Shown here piece after piece: positions 24,934 to 34,316 of a stretch of 52,755 bases of DNA. Source of the stretch: Lachnospiraceae bacterium (GTDB lineage Bacteria > Bacillota > Clostridia > Lachnospirales > Lachnospiraceae). The position numbers were made by a program, and so were the translations under genes. The notes beneath the pieces were generated by a model, which saw nothing but the letters and a program-made list of their open reading frames with translations, ran no database searches and was not told the DNA's origin. The stretch lies in assembly GCA_017479935.1 (NCBI GenBank), contig JAFVBO010000085.1, positions 1 to 52,755 on the forward strand, in the 5' to 3' direction. Position 1 is the first letter of the stretch; every line of letters begins with the position of its first letter.

Positions 24934-25009
24934 GGTACGTATCTCCTTTATCAGAGTGCCTGCCCGTAAAAGGGCAGGGGACTTAAACGGTGACGGGGCA
25001 GCGGGTGCC

Positions 25010-25954
25010 TTAAGACGGCAGTTCCATGGGAACCGCTCCGCTTAACCGCAGAAGGGTTAAGATTAACGCCATCCGGATGTACTTGCCGTACTGGGCCTGC
25101 TTAAAGTAGGCAGCGCGGGGGTCGTCATCCACTTCCACGGAAATCTCATTCACGCGCGGCAGCGGGTGAAGAACCAGCATATCCTTCTTGGCCAGCTCCA
25201 TCTTGGCGCGGTCTAAGATGTAGGAATCCTTCATGCGCAGGTATTCTTCTTCGTTAAAGAAGCGTTCCTTCTGTACACGGGTCATGTAGAGGATATCGAG
25301 CTTCGGCATGGCTTCCTCCAGCTCCGTACATTCCGTGTAAGGAACGTTGTTAGGTTTTAAGACATCGTCGATGATGTAGTCGGGAACGCGAAGCTCCGGC
25401 GGGGAGATCAGGACGAAGTTGATACCGGGGTAACGGACAAGGGCGTTAATCAGAGAATGTACGGTCCGTCCGAATTTCAGGTCGCCGCAAAGACCGACGG
25501 TCATGTTGCTGATGCTGCCTTTTAAGGAGCGAATGGAAAGCAGATCCGTCATGGTCTGCGTGGGATGCTGGTGACCGCCGTCACCGGCATTGATGACGGG
25601 AATGGAAGACTTCATGGAGGCGACAAGCGGCGCACCTTCCTTGGGGTGACGCATCGCACAGATATCGGCGTAACAGGAAATGACGCGGATGGTGTCAGAT
25701 ACGCTTTCGCCCTTGGCGGCGGAAGAGGAATCCGCGGAGGCAAATCCCAGGACATTTCCGCCCAGGCTGAGCATAGCGGATTCAAAGCTTAAACGCGTCC
25801 GGGTGCTGGGCTCGTAAAACAGAGTCGCCAGCTGTTTGCCGGCGCATGCGTGCGCGTATTTGTCCGGATACTTTTCAATGTCGTTTGCCAGATCCATCAG
25901 ATCTTCCAGCTCCTGCACCGAAAAATCCAGAGGACTTAACACATGTTTGATCAT
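25010..25954 (-). CDS. pyrB: Aspartate carbamoyltransferase catalytic subunit
   Basis: The 314-residue enzyme makes carbamoyl aspartate from carbamoyl phosphate and aspartate. It shows the carbamoyl-phosphate site [15 protein letters not shown] at about residues 48-62, [18 protein letters not shown] near 128 and the C-terminal HPLPRVNEI near 261. With PyrI it forms the E. coli-like regulated holoenzyme. The pair sits 12 kb from the other pyr genes and on the opposite strand. GAAGGGAG precedes the ATG. Confidence 0.96.
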   Translation of the reverse strand: MIKHVLSPLDFSVQELEDLMDLANDIEKYPDKYAHACAGKQLATLFYEPSTRTRLSFESAMLSLGGNVLGFASADSSSAAKGESVSDTIRVISCYADICAMRHPKEGAPLVASMKSSIPVINAGDGGHQHPTQTMTDLLSIRSLKGSISNMTVGLCGDLKFGRTVHSLINALVRYPGINFVLISPPELRVPDYIIDDVLKPNNVPYTECTELEEAMPKLDILYMTRVQKERFFNEEEYLRMKDSYILDRAKMELAKKDMLVLHPLPRVNEISVEVDDDPRAAYFKQAQYGKYIRMALILTLLRLSGAVPMELPS

Positions 25955-26009
25955 TCAAGTAGCTCCCTTCGTAATTCGAAAAAGACATAGTTTCTTGCAA
26001 TCTTTGAGA

Positions 26010-26038
26010 AGTATACTAGTTTCCTTCCTGTTTGACAA
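26010..26038 (-). promoter_or_regulatory. Promoter of pyrBI
   Basis: Minus strand TTGTCA (26038-26033), 17 bases, TATACT (26015-26010). The leader to pyrB is only about 50 bases, with no room for a classic pyrBI or PyrR attenuator. The rest of 25955-26263 holds this and the divergent promoter below, and no gene. Confidence 0.75.
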
Positions 26039-26097
26039 GGACAAAAACATGCTGAAAAACATTTAGAAGTTGTTTACAAAGACCGTCATCGTTCCCA

Positions 26098-26126
26098 TTG
26101 CGAAATAGAACCTTCCTTAGTATAAT
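26098..26126 (+). promoter_or_regulatory. Promoter of the VanW / L,D-transpeptidase genes
   Basis: TTGCGA (26098-26103), 17 bases, TATAAT (26121-26126), about 138 bases before the VanW start. The leader holds only a weak 61-codon frame that is not believed. Confidence 0.65.
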
Positions 26127-26263
26127 GACACTCGGATTCTTCTGCGGTTATGCCTATATGAATGATCCAAAGACAGGCAGATACTGTGAAACAAAAAAAG
26201 GCTGTGCGCGCAGAGGATATCATAGGGTAAGAGCGCGGCGCATCGGCGCTGCATGGGAGTTTT

Positions 26264-28144
26264 ATGTCGGAAATTCAAAATAAAACACCCGGTACCTTAA
26301 AAGGTACCGGTTCCACATCGGGTATCAAAAGAAAAAGCGGAAATACGCTCAAAAGCAGGACCAGTGCCGGGGTGAAGGTTGCAGCCTCCACAAGAACCCG
26401 TTCTGCCTCTGCAACGGTCAGGTCTTCTGGTAAAGCTGTCAAGAGGACTACCGCTACGGCTGCAAAGTCTACCGCTACGGCTGCAAAGTCTACCGCTACG
26501 GCTGCAAAGTCTTCCGCCAGGGCTACACAGCAAAGAAGGACGAGATCCAGGTCTGCCGCCAAGACCAGACGCAAAAAGCAGAACCTGGCGATGCTGAAGG
26601 TGATCGCTGGCATCATTGGCATGATTGTCATTGTGGCCGGCTTCAGCACCATGATCAACAATCGCCCCCTCACCCCTACGGTGCGAAACAATACCAACAC
26701 GCGGCAGGGCGCGGAAACGCTGCGCACCCAGGAAGGGGTATATTTTGAAGGCGTCAACATCAGTCGCATGACCAGAGATGAAGTGCGCTCTGCCATCGAC
26801 CGCTGGGTTCAGAGCGCGTCCTGGGATCTGACGCTTAGCTGTCAGGGAAATATCATTCCGCTGGAAAAGTGTCTGCACTGTACGGACAGCCTGCTGGATG
26901 AAATTTTTGACAAGGGAAGCGGGTTTGCCCCGGTAACGACTGCCGCGGATGCGCAAGGCGAGCAAGCGTCTGCCCTTACGGGGGAAGAAGGCGACGCAGA
27001 AGGGACTTTGGCGGAGGAAACTGTCGCCGAAACAGCGGACCCCAACATTTATTTTACGGCGGAAAGCCTGTTTGATGAAGACGCAGCCCGCGCGCAGATC
27101 GCGGCGCAGGAGGGGAAATTTGACACGACCCCTGTGAACTCCGTGTTAACCGGCTTTGACCGGGAGTATGAGGTCCTTACGTTTTCCGAGTCGGCACCGG
27201 GCTACGTCTTAGATACGGAGAGCACGCTGGCGCTTGTGCGCGATCAGGTGGAAAGCCGAAACTACAGCGGTACGATCGAAGCTGTCTATAATGCAGTAGA
27301 GCCGGAGTTTACCGAGGAAAAGGCGCGCTCGGAGTACAGCATGATCGGAACCTTTACCACCGGCATGGCGTACGATGAAAACCGCGTACATAACATCAAG
27401 CTTGCCTGCGATACACTGACGGGCGTGATGATAAAGCCCGGGGAGATTTTCTCGTTCAACGACTATATCGGAGCGACGACAGAGGATAAAGGCTATAAGG
27501 ATGCCGGCGCGTTCCAGAACGGGAAGGTTGTCAAAGAACCCGGCGGCGGTGTCTGCCAGGTATCCTCCACGCTGTACAATGCTCTGATCCGGGCCGGCCT
27601 CACGGTCACTGAGCGGCACCATCACAGCATGCCGGTCACTTATGTCACGCTGGGCATGGACGCCATGGTGTATTATCCCAGCTCGGATCTGAAGTTCTTC
27701 AACAACTCGGATGGAACCATCGTTCTGTTTATGCTGTACTTCGAGGAAACCTGCAATGCCTATGTTTACGGGAAACCGATCTTAGGCGAAGGCATCACAA
27801 AGGAACTTGCTTCCCAGACGCTTCAGGTGATCGACGCAAAGCCGGTTTACGTAGAAGATCCTACCTTAAAGCCCGGCGAAGAGGTTATCGAGGGTGGAAA
27901 CCTGGCAGGTGCCAAGGTCGAAACCTGGGTGATCACCTACGAATACGGCACAGAAATTGATCGGGAATATCTTCACACCAGTACCTATCAGCCGATGAGT
28001 GCGACGATCCGCAGAAATACCACCAAGGTAGAAGAGACAAAGGAAGATACCACCAAAGAAGATACTACCAAAGAAACCGGCGAAAAAGAGAACAACGAAG
28101 CGGAAACAACGGAAGGGGAACATGACAGCGAAGATGATGAATAA
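26264..28144 (+). CDS. VanW family cell-wall protein
   Basis: A 626-residue membrane-anchored protein. Residues 1-108 are a very basic Ser/Thr/Ala/Lys/Arg cytoplasmic tail including three TATAAKS repeats; residues ~110-130 are a membrane anchor (AGIIGMIVIVAGF). Outside follow a peptidoglycan-binding-like segment opening with EGVYFEGVNISRMTRDE, and a VanW domain at about 350-500 with GEIFSFNDYIG, PGGGVCQVSSTLYNA and RHHHSMPV. A G5-like stretch (ETWVITYEYGTEIDREYL) and an acidic Thr/Glu/Lys tail end it. VanW occurs in glycopeptide-resistance loci but its reaction is unknown. It sits 22 bases ahead of the L,D-transpeptidase gene. Confidence 0.88.
   Translation: MSEIQNKTPGTLKGTGSTSGIKRKSGNTLKSRTSAGVKVAASTRTRSASATVRSSGKAVKRTTATAAKSTATAAKSTATAAKSSARATQQRRTRSRSAAKTRRKKQNLAMLKVIAGIIGMIVIVAGFSTMINNRPLTPTVRNNTNTRQGAETLRTQEGVYFEGVNISRMTRDEVRSAIDRWVQSASWDLTLSCQGNIIPLEKCLHCTDSLLDEIFDKGSGFAPVTTAADAQGEQASALTGEEGDAEGTLAEETVAETADPNIYFTAESLFDEDAARAQIAAQEGKFDTTPVNSVLTGFDREYEVLTFSESAPGYVLDTESTLALVRDQVESRNYSGTIEAVYNAVEPEFTEEKARSEYSMIGTFTTGMAYDENRVHNIKLACDTLTGVMIKPGEIFSFNDYIGATTEDKGYKDAGAFQNGKVVKEPGGGVCQVSSTLYNALIRAGLTVTERHHHSMPVTYVTLGMDAMVYYPSSDLKFFNNSDGTIVLFMLYFEETCNAYVYGKPILGEGITKELASQTLQVIDAKPVYVEDPTLKPGEEVIEGGNLAGAKVETWVITYEYGTEIDREYLHTSTYQPMSATIRRNTTKVEETKEDTTKEDTTKETGEKENNEAETTEGEHDSEDDE
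26448..26510 (+). repeat. 21-bp tandem repeat, three copies, inside the VanW gene
   Basis: CTACCGCTACGGCTGCAAAG plus T is repeated exactly three times, encoding TATAAKS units in the basic cytoplasmic tail. A slip would add or remove seven residues in frame. Confidence 0.9.
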
Positions 28145-28166
28145 ATAGGAAATGGTATAGGGAAGA

Positions 28167-30896
28167 ATGATCAGAAGAAACAGATTCAAAACGAATTCCA
28201 TGACATCTTCCGGAAGCGAACAGGCTTCACATGATGAATTCGATATAGACTTCAGCGCGTTTGACGCGCAGCAGAAGAAAAAGGTTCCGGAGAAACGATC
28301 GGATGATATGTTCTTTCGCCTGGATGCGGAAGAAACAGAAAATCCGGATCAGGAAACGGACGTCCGGGATGACGATGTTTTTGAGAATATAGAAGAAGAG
28401 CACCCTGCTTCCGAACCGGATGAGTTCGAGAAGAGCATGGCCGAAGAAGTGCAGGCCTATCTGCAGGAAGAAAAGAATAAAAAATCGAAAAAAGAAGATT
28501 TTACTCTTAAGGAAGAAGAGAATAACACCCCGGTAAAGGAAGAATCCTTTGTTTTAGATGAAACTGAGGCTGAGACAGCCCCCAATGACTTCGGATTTGA
28601 CGAAGCGATTGTCGCAGGCGAGAAGACAAACCCTGATGAAGAAGAGGAGGCCGTCGTTTCTGAAGACGTGCCGGAAGAGTCTGAAAAAGTGCCGGGACAG
28701 CCTGAAGATCATGACGCTGACAGGCCGGTACACTCGCCGGGCAGCTATCGGCGAAGCAGGGAAAACGCGGCCCGAAAGAACCGAGAAGCCGCGGGAAGCC
28801 GCAGACAAAACGATTTTCGCGAGGAAGCGTATCAGGTATCTGCTCCGGCCGCTAAAGACACCGCGCCGAAGCGTTCCACCCGTAAGGTAGGCGTGAAAAA
28901 GACGCTGGTCGGCACCTTGGCAGGCATCCTTTTAGGCGGCACCATTTTGCTGGCCGCATTCGTGGTGGTACCGGCTATCCTGGAAAACAAGGAGAAGGTA
29001 GAGTTCTACCAGACGCATTTCCTGGAAGGCACCACGGTGAACGGCGTGGATATTTCCAACCGGACACCGGATGAAGCGGAAAGCTATTTAAAGAGCACAC
29101 TGGAGGATTATCACCTGACCGTGACGAGTCGGGAAGGAGATACCTTAAGCCTTTCCGGTGACGAGATTGGAATGGAATCCAATGTCGCGGTGGATTTTGA
29201 TACGATGCTGGCCAAGCAGGATCCGCAGACCTGGAAAAAGCCCGAGAACACCAGCTTTGAGACGGACCTGTTCTTCACATACGATGAAGCGCTTTTAAAG
29301 AAGTGGTTCGACAATGCCGAATATTTTCACCGGACCGACCGTATCGCAAACCGGAAGGCAAGCCTGAACTATGCAGACTATACGTACACGTATACGGAGC
29401 AGATTCAGGGAAACCGGATTGATGCCGACAAGATGTACGAGGCCATTCACCATGCGGTGGATGTTCTGAATACGGAACTGAATCTGGAGAAGACGGACGG
29501 GTATGTGGATGAACTGCTTCCGGTTCTGAATGCGAAGGATGTCGAGAAGATTAAGGCGAATACCGAGGCGCTCAACAATCACCTGAAGACGCGCATTGTC
29601 TACAATCTCGGCGAAGGAATCACTGAGACGGTGGACAAGGCGATCATCGGGCAGTGCTATTCGTTAGACTCCAAGAATGACATTCAGTTTGACCAGACGC
29701 CGCTTTCGAATTTCATAGCGCAGATGAAGGCCAAGTACGATACCTACGGGGCCACCCGCCAGATCACGACGGCCACCGGCACCGTGCGCACGCTGGTGGG
29801 CGGAACATACGGCTGGATCATGGACTATGATTCTTCGCTGGCAGTCCTCACCAATATGGTACAGACCGACGAAAGCTCAGATGGCATGGACTTCATCTAT
29901 ACGCAGAAGGCCCAGAGCCACACCGCCCAGGACTTTGGCTACACCTATGTGGAGGTGGACTTGGATGACCAGTTTGTGTATATCTGGAGAAACGGCGTCA
30001 TCGAGACCGGCTTCCCCTGCGTGAGCGGTGATGCGCATGTGAAGGATCACTACACCTGGGAAGGAACCTATTACGTCGCCGTGATGGAGCGCAACCACAT
30101 CATGCGCGGAGAGCGGGATGCCAACGGCGTTCCGGAATACGAAATTCCCTGCCAGTACTGGATGAATTTCATTCCATCCGTAGGCATCGGACTTCATGAC
30201 CTGCGCCGCTCGCAGTATGGCGGACAGATTTATCTGTACGACGGCTCTCACGGTTGCGTCAACCTCTCGATTCCAGACGCGAAACTTCTGTATGAAGAAT
30301 ATTGCTTTGTCGGACTGCCTGTACTCACCTACGGCGGCTTAAAGAATATTGACAATCCTTGGGCCTATATAACCCAGGAGGCAACAGAAGAGACAGAGCC
30401 CCCGGTTGTGACGCCGACCGTTCCGCCGACCGAGCCTGTCACGGAGCCCCCGACCGTTCCGCCGACCGAGCCTGTCACGGAGCCTCCGACCATTCCACCG
30501 ACCGAACCGACGGAAGAGCACTCCGACGAAACAGAATCGGCCACCGAACATGAAACCGAATCTATCCCGGATGAACCGTCCAGCCCTGAACCTACCACCG
30601 AGGAAGTGATCGACCTCAGCGAGGAAGAGCTGACCGAAGCGGAACCCACTTCCGAAGAGGAAACAGAAACGATTTCGGAAGAGACAGAACCCACCGAGGA
30701 ACCGACGGAGGAACCCACAGAACTCCAGCTGGAAACCGAGGAAGCGACGGAACACGAGACCGAGGAGCCGACGGAGCCCGAGACAGAACCACCGACAGAG
30801 CCCGTAACCGAGCCGCAGACAGAAGAGCCTCCGGTGATTGAACCGGAGACGGAAGAGTTTGTGGTGATTGAACCAGAAACCGAAGAAGTTGGCTAA
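28167..30896 (+). CDS. L,D-transpeptidase (YkuD) with peptidoglycan-binding domain
   Basis: A 909-residue type II membrane protein. Residues 1-240 are a highly charged, acidic cytoplasmic region; ~244-272 are the anchor (LVGTLAGILLGGTILLAAFV). Outside lies a PG_binding_4-like region starting EGTTVNGVDISNRTPDE, then a YkuD domain at about 590-720 with the catalytic motif SHGCVNL at 694-700 (Cys 697). YkuD enzymes make 3-3 cross-links in peptidoglycan. The last ~185 residues are a Pro/Thr/Glu tail of TEPPT-type repeats, probably wall-spanning. No LPXTG signal is seen. Confidence 0.93.
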   Translation: MIRRNRFKTNSMTSSGSEQASHDEFDIDFSAFDAQQKKKVPEKRSDDMFFRLDAEETENPDQETDVRDDDVFENIEEEHPASEPDEFEKSMAEEVQAYLQEEKNKKSKKEDFTLKEEENNTPVKEESFVLDETEAETAPNDFGFDEAIVAGEKTNPDEEEEAVVSEDVPEESEKVPGQPEDHDADRPVHSPGSYRRSRENAARKNREAAGSRRQNDFREEAYQVSAPAAKDTAPKRSTRKVGVKKTLVGTLAGILLGGTILLAAFVVVPAILENKEKVEFYQTHFLEGTTVNGVDISNRTPDEAESYLKSTLEDYHLTVTSREGDTLSLSGDEIGMESNVAVDFDTMLAKQDPQTWKKPENTSFETDLFFTYDEALLKKWFDNAEYFHRTDRIANRKASLNYADYTYTYTEQIQGNRIDADKMYEAIHHAVDVLNTELNLEKTDGYVDELLPVLNAKDVEKIKANTEALNNHLKTRIVYNLGEGITETVDKAIIGQCYSLDSKNDIQFDQTPLSNFIAQMKAKYDTYGATRQITTATGTVRTLVGGTYGWIMDYDSSLAVLTNMVQTDESSDGMDFIYTQKAQSHTAQDFGYTYVEVDLDDQFVYIWRNGVIETGFPCVSGDAHVKDHYTWEGTYYVAVMERNHIMRGERDANGVPEYEIPCQYWMNFIPSVGIGLHDLRRSQYGGQIYLYDGSHGCVNLSIPDAKLLYEEYCFVGLPVLTYGGLKNIDNPWAYITQEATEETEPPVVTPTVPPTEPVTEPPTVPPTEPVTEPPTIPPTEPTEEHSDETESATEHETESIPDEPSSPEPTTEEVIDLSEEELTEAEPTSEEETETISEETEPTEEPTEEPTELQLETEEATEHETEEPTEPETEPPTEPVTEPQTEEPPVIEPETEEFVVIEPETEEVG

Positions 30897-30979
30897 TGGA
30901 CACCATGCAGCAAATCTATATGCTGCACCACCTATGACAGCCGGATGAATACCGGCGCAAAAGAGGAGATCAGAATTCT

Positions 30980-31693
30980 ATGCAGAAAGTATCACTGGAA
31001 CAGGAACTGAAAAACAATGCTTATCCGGGACGCGGCATCGTGGTTGGCCGTTCGGCGGATGGAAAGAACGCGGTATGCGCTTACTTCATCATGGGCCGCA
31101 GCGTCAACAGCCGGAACCGTGTGTTTGTCACAGAAGGCGAAGGCATCCGGACGCAGGCGTTTGATCCGGCGAAGCTGTCCGATCCGAGTCTCATCATCTA
31201 CGCGCCGGTTCGTGTACTGGGAGACAACACGATCGTCACGAACGGAGATCAGACCGATACCATCTATGATGGCCTGGCGGCAGGAAAAACCTTCGAAGAA
31301 TCCCTGCGCTGCCGCGAATTCGAGCCGGATGGCCCGAACTACACGCCCCGCATTTCCGCCCTCATGCATGTGGCAGACGGCGCCTACGACTTCGCGATGT
31401 CTATCTTAAAGAGCGCGGACGGAAATCCGGAATGCTGCGAGCGTCATACCTATACTTATGACCATCCGTTTGCGGGAGAAGGGCGTTTCATTCACACCTA
31501 TCTGCACGATGGAAACCCGCTCCCCAGCTTTGAGGGAGAGCCGACCAAAGTCGATATCGAGGGAGACATTGACAGCTTTGCAAACCTTGTCTGGAATTCC
31601 TTAAACGAAGAGAACAAGGTATCGCTTTTTGTCCGGTTTATCGAGCTGGCAAGCGGCAAGGCCGAAACCCGGATCTTTAACAAGAACGTATAA
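30980..31693 (+). CDS. purO: IMP cyclohydrolase, PurO type
   Basis: The 237-residue protein matches the archaeal-type IMP cyclohydrolase family (PF07826) in length and in YPGRGIVVGRSADGKNAVCAYFIMGRS near residues 15-43 (given in part), NGDQTDTIYDGL near 93 and DGPNYTPRISA near 117. It closes FAICAR to IMP, replacing the C-terminal half of bifunctional PurH. The next gene encodes the other half-reaction, which supports the call. AAGAGGAG precedes the ATG. Two small hairpins (GCAGCA/TGCTGC and GCCGG/CCGGC) lie in 30905-30955. Confidence 0.9.
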   Translation: MQKVSLEQELKNNAYPGRGIVVGRSADGKNAVCAYFIMGRSVNSRNRVFVTEGEGIRTQAFDPAKLSDPSLIIYAPVRVLGDNTIVTNGDQTDTIYDGLAAGKTFEESLRCREFEPDGPNYTPRISALMHVADGAYDFAMSILKSADGNPECCERHTYTYDHPFAGEGRFIHTYLHDGNPLPSFEGEPTKVDIEGDIDSFANLVWNSLNEENKVSLFVRFIELASGKAETRIFNKNV

Positions 31694-31790
31694 GAAGGAA
31701 AAATCGCTGTTTTCATGGAAAACGCCCACCGGTGTGGAAGCACGCCATCGCCATCATGTGATCAATAGAAGAAAGGATATGTAAAATCCA

Positions 31791-32969
31791 ATGAACGAAC
31801 TCGAACTGAAATACGGCTGTAACCCGAACCAGAAGCCTTCCCGCATCTTTATGGAAGACGGAAGCGATCTGCCCATCAAAGTGCTGAACGGAAGACCCGG
31901 TTATATCAACTTCATGGATGCCTTAAACGGCTGGCAGCTCGTGAAGGAATTAACGGAAGCGACCGGTTATCCGGCAGCCACCTCCTTCAAGCATGTTTCC
32001 CCCGCCGGCGCCGCGATCGGTCTGCCGCTTGACGAAACGCTGGCGAAGATCTACTGGGTTGACGATCTGGGCGAGCTGTCCCCTTTGGCATGCGCGTATG
32101 CCAGAGCCAGAGGCGCGGACCGTATGTCTTCCTTTGGCGACTTTATCTCCCTTTCGGATGTCTGCGACGTTGACACCGCTCGCCTGATCAAGCGGGAAGT
32201 GTCTGACGGCGTGATCGCTCCCGGATACACGGAGGAAGCGCTGGAACTCTTAAAGAGCAAGAAGAAAGGCGCTTACGCCATTCTGCAGATTGACCCGTCC
32301 TACAAGCCGGCGCCCATCGAGCACAAGCAGGTGTACGGCATTACCTTCGAGCAGGGCCGCAATGAGCTGAAGGCAGACGACGCGCTGCTTTCCAACATCG
32401 TGACGGAGAACAAGGATCTCCCTGAAAGCGCTCGTCACGACATGCAGATTGCGCTGATCACCTTAAAGTATACGCAGTCCAACTCGGTTTGCTACGTGAA
32501 GGATGGCCAGGCCATCGGTATCGGCGCAGGACAGCAGTCCCGCATTCACTGCACCCGCCTGGCCGGTTCCAAGGCGGACAACTGGTTCCTTCGCCAGTCG
32601 CCGCAGGTTATGAATCTGCCCTTCCTGCCCACGATCGGCCGTCCGGACCGCGACAACGCGATCGACAACTATATCGGCGAGGATTACATGGATGTCCTGG
32701 CTGACGGAAAGTGGGAGAAGATCTTCTCCGAAAAGCCGGCCGTGTTCACCCGCGAGGAGAAGCGGGCATGGCTGGATCAGATGCAGGGTGTCACCCTTGG
32801 ATCCGATGCCTTTTTCCCCTTCTCGGACAACATCGACAGAGCCCAGAGAAGCGGCGTGAAGTACGTGGTTCAGCCCGGCGGTTCCGTGCGTGATGACGTG
32901 GTCATTGACGCCTGCAACAAGTACGGCATGACGATGGTCTTCACTGGAATTCGTCTGTTCCATCACTAA
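31791..32969 (+). CDS. purH: AICAR formyltransferase, stand-alone PurH domain
   Basis: A 392-residue protein equivalent to the transformylase part of PurH, transferring formyl from 10-formyl-THF to AICAR. It starts ELELKYGCNPNQKPSRIF, has ATSFKHVSPAGAAIGLPLD near residue 64 with the catalytic Lys-His pair, IGIGAGQQSRIHCTRLAG near 240, and PGGSVRDDVVIDACNKYGM near the end. No MGS-like cyclohydrolase domain is attached; the preceding PurO protein fills that role. GAAAGGATATG precedes the start. Confidence 0.95.
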   Translation: MNELELKYGCNPNQKPSRIFMEDGSDLPIKVLNGRPGYINFMDALNGWQLVKELTEATGYPAATSFKHVSPAGAAIGLPLDETLAKIYWVDDLGELSPLACAYARARGADRMSSFGDFISLSDVCDVDTARLIKREVSDGVIAPGYTEEALELLKSKKKGAYAILQIDPSYKPAPIEHKQVYGITFEQGRNELKADDALLSNIVTENKDLPESARHDMQIALITLKYTQSNSVCYVKDGQAIGIGAGQQSRIHCTRLAGSKADNWFLRQSPQVMNLPFLPTIGRPDRDNAIDNYIGEDYMDVLADGKWEKIFSEKPAVFTREEKRAWLDQMQGVTLGSDAFFPFSDNIDRAQRSGVKYVVQPGGSVRDDVVIDACNKYGMTMVFTGIRLFHH

Positions 32970-33004
32970 AAGTAAAGTGTGACAGGGGACGGGCCTGTGT
33001 CACA

Positions 33005-33079
33005 AAAGATGACAGGGGACGGGCCTGTGTCACAAAAGCGTTCAGCTTTTGTGACACAGGCCCGTCCCCTGTCATCTTT
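33005..33079. terminator. 35-bp-stem hairpin, bidirectional terminator
   Basis: A perfect stem of 35 pairs (33005-33039 with 33045-33079) with a 5-nt loop lies between the convergent purH and DegV genes. Its core is the GACAGGGGACGGGCC repeat, with an extra direct copy at 32988-33004, and its outer and inner arms are A- and T-rich. It probably ends transcription from both sides, and is the same repeat family as 24196-24225. Confidence 0.8.
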
Positions 33080-33081
33080 AT

Positions 33082-33966
33082 TTAGGCTTTCTTCTTTCCC
33101 CAGAAGTTGACGACAACCGTGTTCGGGCCGGTGTGGCTGCCGATCGTGGTGCCGATGTCGTAGATTTCTACTTTACCTTTTAAGTGCGGGAAGTGTTCTT
33201 CGATCATCGAAGCCATCGTGCGGGCATCCTCCATGCAGGCAGAGTGGTTGATGTAGCACTTGTCAGCGTAATCCACACCGCCAATAGCGTTTTCTTCCAT
33301 CACTTCAATGACCTTCTGCATGACTTTCTTTTTGGAGCGGATTTTATAGCGCGCATCCAGCTTTCCTTCGCCATCAACCCAGAGAAGCGGGCAGATGCCA
33401 AGCAGACCGCCGATAAAACCGGCTGCCTTGGAAACGCGGCCGCCGCGGATCAGATAGGTGAGATCCGAGGTGAAGAACCATGTGTGCATTTCCGAGCGAT
33501 GCTCAAGCACATAGGCTTCGAGCTCATCGATCGTCTTTCCCTCATCGCGAAGATCAGCCAGCTTGTCCATGAGAAGACCAAAGCCGGCAGTGGCAGCCAG
33601 CGAGTCGAGAACGATGATCTTGCGGTCCGGATACTTGTCAGCCAACGTATCACGGGCAACAACCGCGGAGTTGATCGTGCCGGAGATGGCAGAATCCAGA
33701 CACAGGTGAAGGATATCCTTCCCTTCCTGTAAGAAGGGCTCAAAGTATTCTATATATTCGCCGGTGCTGACCTGAGAGGTTTTCGTCATGGCACCATCCG
33801 CCATAGCTTTGTAAAAATCAGCGATCGGGTAGGACTTTCCCATATCGTCCATATAATGCTTGCCATCCAGTTCGAAATGGAAGCACACATAATGAATGTC
33901 ACGGGCACTGTAATGCTCGTCCGACAAATCGGCTGTGGAGCAGCAACTGAGAACATAATCAGCCAT
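33082..33966 (-). CDS. DegV family fatty-acid-binding protein
   Basis: A 294-residue two-domain DegV/FakB-type protein: VLSCCSTADLSDEHY at the N-terminus (the usual DST-DL block), KTSQVSTGEYIEYF near residue 67, LDSAISGTINSA near 91 and LTYLIRGGRVSKAAGFIGGLLGICPLL (in part) near 168. Family members bind a fatty acid, and some serve as acyl carriers for the FakA kinase. ATG at 33966 has AAAAAGGAG; the longer frame start lies over the promoter. No fakA is in view. Confidence 0.92.
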   Translation of the reverse strand: MADYVLSCCSTADLSDEHYSARDIHYVCFHFELDGKHYMDDMGKSYPIADFYKAMADGAMTKTSQVSTGEYIEYFEPFLQEGKDILHLCLDSAISGTINSAVVARDTLADKYPDRKIIVLDSLAATAGFGLLMDKLADLRDEGKTIDELEAYVLEHRSEMHTWFFTSDLTYLIRGGRVSKAAGFIGGLLGICPLLWVDGEGKLDARYKIRSKKKVMQKVIEVMEENAIGGVDYADKCYINHSACMEDARTMASMIEEHFPHLKGKVEIYDIGTTIGSHTGPNTVVVNFWGKKKA

Positions 33967-34022
33967 AGTATTTTTCTCCTTTTTCAACATAGAAGCAGCA
34001 TGTTTGATCCGCTTTCGAGTAC

Positions 34023-34051
34023 AGTATACAACAAGAATTTGCAAATGTAAA
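34023..34051 (-). promoter_or_regulatory. Promoter of the DegV gene
   Basis: Minus strand TTTACA (34051-34046), 17 bases, TATACT (34028-34023), about 57 bases before the start codon. Confidence 0.65.
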
Positions 34052-34134
34052 GAGAAAACTACGAATCAAAGTTATGAAAAATCTGTAAAATGGTCTTTAA
34101 AACTACATACACTATAAAGTGTATAATCTCATGC

Positions 34135-34163
34135 TTGACAATAGCGAAAGGATAGACTATTAT
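34135..34163 (+). promoter_or_regulatory. Orphan promoter on the plus strand
   Basis: TTGACA (34135-34140), 17 bases, TATTAT (34158-34163). It faces the 3' end of the DUF1846 gene, and no supported gene lies downstream before 34331. The region includes a GCTGGC-CCT-GCCAGC hairpin near 34222-34236. Confidence 0.5.
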
Positions 34164-34300
34164 TTTAATCAGAATAATCTTACCTCTATCCATGAAATTA
34201 TTTCTTGTCTTACAGACCATGCTGGCCCTGCCAGCGCATTTCGTCTTTTCAATGGATCCGTTCCTTTTTCACTCCGTAAATTCTTACGTGGAACGTTAAT

Positions 34301-34316
34301 GATATCGCCCGGTCGC
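34301..34316 (-). repeat. Dispersed 16-mer, third copy
   Basis: GATATCGCCCGGTCGC is the exact inverse of 1551-1566 and 19415-19430. It lies in the short intergenic stretch downstream of the DUF1846 gene. The remaining 34045-34330 shows only promoters and this motif. Confidence 0.7.

Noticed and set aside
26098-26283. 61-codon frame before the VanW gene
   Set aside because: It overlaps the predicted promoter of the VanW gene and has no ribosome binding site.
30339-30906. Frames opposite the L,D-transpeptidase tail (Phe/Arg- or Ser/Val-rich)
   Set aside because: They are shadows of the Pro/Thr/Glu repeat tail and have no start signals.
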